A DNA stretch of 64,000 bases from Streptomyces alboniger (GTDB lineage Bacteria; Actinomycetota; Actinomycetes; Streptomycetales; Streptomycetaceae), in the NCBI RefSeq assembly GCF_008704395.1, contig NZ_CP023695.1:434001-498000 (forward strand), written 5' to 3'. The notes beneath the pieces were generated by a model, which was not told where the DNA came from, made no database searches, and worked only from the letters and a program-made list of their open reading frames with translations. The translations under genes were made by a program, and so were the position numbers. Below are positions 61,237 through 64,000 of the stretch, piece by piece (the first letter of the stretch is position 1; each line of letters starts with the position of its first letter).

Positions 61237-63382
61237 TGCCGCCGCCCGTCGCGGTCACCCGGCCCTCGGTCACACCGTCCTCGATGACGCGGTCGGGGCG
61301 GATCGGCAGGTTCCGGTGGCGGACGCCCGTCGCGTGCCAGACGGCGTTGGCGATCGCGGCCGCGGCGCCCACGATGCCGATCTCGCCGATGCCCTTGATC
61401 CCGACCGGGTCGTCGGGGTCCGGGTCGTCCACCCAGTCGGCCTCGATGTGCGGCACGTCGGCGTGCGCGGCGACGTGGTAGCCCGCGAGGTCGGGGCCCA
61501 CCGGCGCGCCCGTGGCCTGGTCCCTGACCGCCTCCTCGTGCAGCGCCATGGAGAGGCCCCAGATCATGCCACCGGTCAGCTGGCTGCGCGCGGTCAGCGG
61601 GTTGATGATCCGGCCCGCGGCGAAGATGCCGAGCATGCGGCGTACGCGTACCTCGCCGGTGGCGACGTCCACGGCGACCTCGGCGAACTGCGCGCCGTAG
61701 GAGTGACGTTCCTTCTGCGCGAGTGTGCCGAGCAGGGCGCCGGTGTCGGCCTTCGCGGTGACGCCCTCGGCGGGGATGTCACCGCCGGGCACCAGCTTCT
61801 CCCGCAGTTCGCGCGCGGCGGCCATGACGGCCCAGCCCCAGGACCGGGTGCCCATCGAACCGCCCGCGATCATCGCGAAGCCGAAGTCGCTGTCGGCGAC
61901 GCGGACCCGGATCCGCTCGGGCGCCACCTCCAGGGCGTCGGCCGCGATCAGCGCGAGCGCGGTCCGCGCGCCGGTGCCGACGTCCGCTGCGGCGATGCGG
62001 ACGGTGAACGTCCCGTCCGCCTCGGCCGTCAGGCCCGCCGTGGCCGGGCCGACGAGCACCGGGAAGGTCGCGGCGGCCATGCCGGTGCCGAGCAGCCAGC
62101 GTCCCTCGCGGCGCACGCGGGGGCGCGGGTCGCGGTCCGCCCAGCCGAACCTGCGGGCCCCCTCCTCGAAACAGGCCACGAGGTTGCGGCTGCTGAACGG
62201 CAGCCCGGAGACGGGTCCGACGTCCGGTTCGTTACGGGCCCGCAGCGCGATGGGGTCCACACCGCACTTCTCGGCCAGTTCGTCGAGCGCGCACTCCAGC
62301 GCGAAGGACCCCGGGGCCTCGCCGGGGGCGCGCATCCACGTCGGCGTCGGCACGTCGAGGCGCACGACGCGGGTGTGGGTGCGGTGCGCGTCGGCGTCGT
62401 ACATCGGGCGCCCGAACCCGGCGCTCGGCTCGACGAATTCATGGACGGTCGAGCTGAGGTTCAGCCCTTGGTGGTCGAGTGCGCGCAACCGCCCGTCGGG
62501 GTCCGCGCCGAGCCGGACGTGCTGCACGGTGGGGCTGCGGTAGCCGACGAGGGAGAACATCTGGCGGCGGGTCAGCACGACCCGGACGGGGCGGTCGAGC
62601 ACGGTCGCCGCCATCGCGGCGAGGACCTGGGGGACCCGCAGCCCCTTGGAGCCGAAGGCCCCGCCGACGTGCTCGGAGCGGACCCGCACCGAGCCGGGGT
62701 CGAGGGAGAACACCTTCGTCAGCTCGTCGGCGATCCAGCTGCTGCCCTGGTTGGAGTCGACGACCTCAAGACGGCCGTTGTCCCAGCGCGCGGTCGCCGC
62801 GTGCGGTTCCAGCGGGCTGTGGTGCTCTTCGGGCGTGGTGTACTCGGCGTCCACGACGTGGGCGCTGGCGGCGAGTTGGGCCTCCAGGTCGCCCTTCTCC
62901 GTGTGCATGCCGTCGGCCTCGGGCGTGTAGCTGCCGGGGTGTCCCGCGGAGAACGCGATGTCGTGCGGCTCCTGGGCGTAGTGGACCACCAGGGTCTCGG
63001 CGGCCTCCCTGGCCTGCTCGGACGTCTCCGCGACGACGAGCGCCACGGGCCAGCCCACGAAGGGCACCCGGTCGTGCTGGAAGACCCCGACGACCGGGTC
63101 GGGGGAGCCCAGGAGCCCCTGGTAGTCCACGTCGATTCGCGGCGCGTTCCCGTGGTGCAGCACGGTCAGGACGCCGGGCATCGCGAGGGCGGGTTCGGCC
63201 TCGACGGAGGTGACGCGGCCGCGGGCGATCGTGGAGAGCACGAGCCAGCCGTGGGCGAGGTCGGTGAAGGGGATCTCGGCGGCGTAGCGCGCGGCGCCGG
63301 TGACCTTGTCACGGCCTTCGACGCGGGTGTGCGCGACGCCGACGGAGCCCGTCACCGCGGTGGGGCCGGTGGTCGTGGTCAT
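61229..63382 (-). CDS. Molybdenum hydroxylase large subunit, YagR/PaoC-like
   Basis: A 717-residue molybdopterin-binding subunit of the xanthine dehydrogenase/aldehyde oxidase family. GVAHTRVEGRDKVTGAARYA is the standard start. EHVGGAFGSKGLR and MRAPGEAPGSFALECALDEL are substrate/MPT-contact segments. GIKGIGEIGIVGAAAAIANAV near the C-terminus carries the catalytic Glu of GxGE. The short length (about 720 rather than 780) fits the YagR/PaoC branch. It overlaps the FAD subunit (ATGA) upstream and XdhC downstream. Likely substrate: aromatic aldehydes or N-heterocycles. Confidence 0.92.
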   Translation of the reverse strand: MTTTTGPTAVTGSVGVAHTRVEGRDKVTGAARYAAEIPFTDLAHGWLVLSTIARGRVTSVEAEPALAMPGVLTVLHHGNAPRIDVDYQGLLGSPDPVVGVFQHDRVPFVGWPVALVVAETSEQAREAAETLVVHYAQEPHDIAFSAGHPGSYTPEADGMHTEKGDLEAQLAASAHVVDAEYTTPEEHHSPLEPHAATARWDNGRLEVVDSNQGSSWIADELTKVFSLDPGSVRVRSEHVGGAFGSKGLRVPQVLAAMAATVLDRPVRVVLTRRQMFSLVGYRSPTVQHVRLGADPDGRLRALDHQGLNLSSTVHEFVEPSAGFGRPMYDADAHRTHTRVVRLDVPTPTWMRAPGEAPGSFALECALDELAEKCGVDPIALRARNEPDVGPVSGLPFSSRNLVACFEEGARRFGWADRDPRPRVRREGRWLLGTGMAAATFPVLVGPATAGLTAEADGTFTVRIAAADVGTGARTALALIAADALEVAPERIRVRVADSDFGFAMIAGGSMGTRSWGWAVMAAARELREKLVPGGDIPAEGVTAKADTGALLGTLAQKERHSYGAQFAEVAVDVATGEVRVRRMLGIFAAGRIINPLTARSQLTGGMIWGLSMALHEEAVRDQATGAPVGPDLAGYHVAAHADVPHIEADWVDDPDPDDPVGIKGIGEIGIVGAAAAIANAVWHATGVRHRNLPIRPDRVIEDGVTEGRVTATGGGSA

Positions 63383-64000
63383 CGGGTGGCCTCCTCGGCG
63401 AGTTCGGTCAGCAGGGCCACGACGAGGTTGCGCGTGAGCGTCACCTTGTACGCGTTGCCGGACAGCGGCTCGGCCGCGGCCAGTTCGGCGTCCGCCGCGG
63501 CGGCGAACGCCTCGGCGGTCGCCGGGCCCCCGGCCAGGGCCCGCTCGGCCGCCCGCGCCCGCCAGGGCCGGGACGCGACCGCCCCGAGGGCGACGCGCAC
63601 CTCGTGCACGACACCGTCCCGGACGTCGAGCGCCCCGGCTATGGAGCCGATGGCGAACGCGTACGAGGCACGCTCGCGCACCTTGCGGTAGCGGGAGTGG
63701 GCCGCGACCGGTGCGGGCGGCAGCGTGATGCCGGTGATGAGCGCGCCGGGCGGCAGCGCGGTCTCCAGATGCGGGGTGTCCCCCACCGGCAGATAGAACT
63801 CGGCGAGCGGCAACTGGCCCGGCCCATCGACCGTTTCGTAGGTGACGACGGCGTCGAAGGCCGCGAGCGCTACCCCCATGTCGGAGGGGTGGATGGCCAC
63901 GCAGTGCGCGGTGGCGCCGAGGATCGCGTGGTTGTGGTGCTCGCCCCGGACGGCGGAGCAACCACTGCCGGGGGTGCGCTTGTTGCACGGTTTGCTCAGG
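63379..64000 (-). CDS. Molybdenum hydroxylase FAD-binding subunit, YagS-like (5' end outside window)
   Basis: The frame is open to the right edge, so the N-terminus lies beyond 64000. The visible 206 residues begin with LSKPCNKRTPGSGC and then GEHHNHAILGATAHCVAIHP. These are the cysteine-rich loop that binds the extra 4Fe-4S cluster in PaoB/YagS-type FAD subunits. The C-terminal CO dehydrogenase flavoprotein domain follows (LETALPPGALITGITLPPAP; YRKVRERASYAFAIGSIAGA). An internal ATG at 63900 is not the real start. The 2Fe-2S subunit gene should lie just upstream, outside the window. Confidence 0.92.
   Translation of the reverse strand, partial: LSKPCNKRTPGSGCSAVRGEHHNHAILGATAHCVAIHPSDMGVALAAFDAVVTYETVDGPGQLPLAEFYLPVGDTPHLETALPPGALITGITLPPAPVAAHSRYRKVRERASYAFAIGSIAGALDVRDGVVHEVRVALGAVASRPWRARAAERALAGGPATAEAFAAAADAELAAAEPLSGNAYKVTLTRNLVVALLTELAEEATR

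Noticed and set aside
1..64000. CRISPR array, tRNA or rRNA genes, insertion sequences, prophage
   Set aside because: No regularly spaced repeats, no cloverleaf with conserved TTCRA arm, and no transposase, integrase or phage structural motifs were recognised on either strand.

Overview
The window is high-GC actinobacterial DNA, almost certainly from a Streptomyces chromosome. Genes are dense with GC-rich third codon positions, many starts are GTG or TTG, and 4-nt ATGA/GTGA overlaps link operon partners. The gene families (MocR, ECF41-type sigma, BlaI/M56, TerB/TerD, CGNR, SigB-type sigma, DUF885, lasso peptide) are typical of the genus. No rRNA, tRNA, CRISPR array, insertion sequence or origin was seen by eye.

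Layout. 1-5.6 kb: methylmalonyl-CoA mutase (mutA 3' part, mutB), its GTPase chaperone meaB and a 3-hydroxyisobutyryl-CoA hydrolase-like gene (propionate/valine carbon). 5.7-12.4 kb: a decayed response regulator, ROK and GntR regulators, an ECF41-like sigma factor, and a MocR regulator (frameshifted) facing an EamA exporter across a candidate direct-repeat operator. 12.6-19.8 kb: Tat-exported PhoD phosphatase, a membrane ACT-GNAT fusion, a DUF885 metallopeptidase, an SDR, and a rhodanese gene divergent from an Lrp regulator. 19.8-24.2 kb: TerC, then a decay zone with broken EamA, AraC and berberine-bridge-like oxidoreductase genes around one intact hexapeptide-repeat gene. 24.4-27.9 kb: SigB-type sigma with an RsbW-like kinase, a 34-bp palindrome, then a secreted protein followed by two small genes. 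27.9-37.6 kb: sbcDC, YigZ, a Sfp-type phosphopantetheinyl transferase, an amidohydrolase, a frameshifted APC permease and its divergent TetR.

The most notable system is at 38.06-42.60 kb: a complete lasso peptide cluster in the order precursor, cyclase, RRE protein, leader peptidase, ABC transporter. The 36-codon precursor has a YxxPxL leader, Thr at -2 and the 15-residue core LLARNGNDRLIFSKN, which places it in the citrulassin family. Right after it (42.6-45.3 kb) a BlaI/M56 pair lies between terB and terD. A shared 20-bp box (TACANNNNTGTAGNTTCTAC) lies upstream of terB and again between blaI and terD, which suggests one small BlaI regulon.

45.3-64 kb holds housekeeping and accessory metabolism: CoA-binding protein, PucR-type regulator, deazaflavin-dependent nitroreductase-like protein, CGNR protein, OYE reductase, a MoxR/CoxE pair, an HhH protein lacking the usual catalytic lysine, an ATP-grasp ligase with a CocE-type hydrolase, a FAD-Rieske oxidoreductase, a secreted BNR-repeat protein, and a YagS/YagR/XdhC molybdenum hydroxylase operon that runs off the right edge. 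Three genes (MocR, APC permease, small zinc-ribbon protein) are broken by indels of only one or two bases in G/C-rich sequence, so sequencing error should be excluded before calling them dead.
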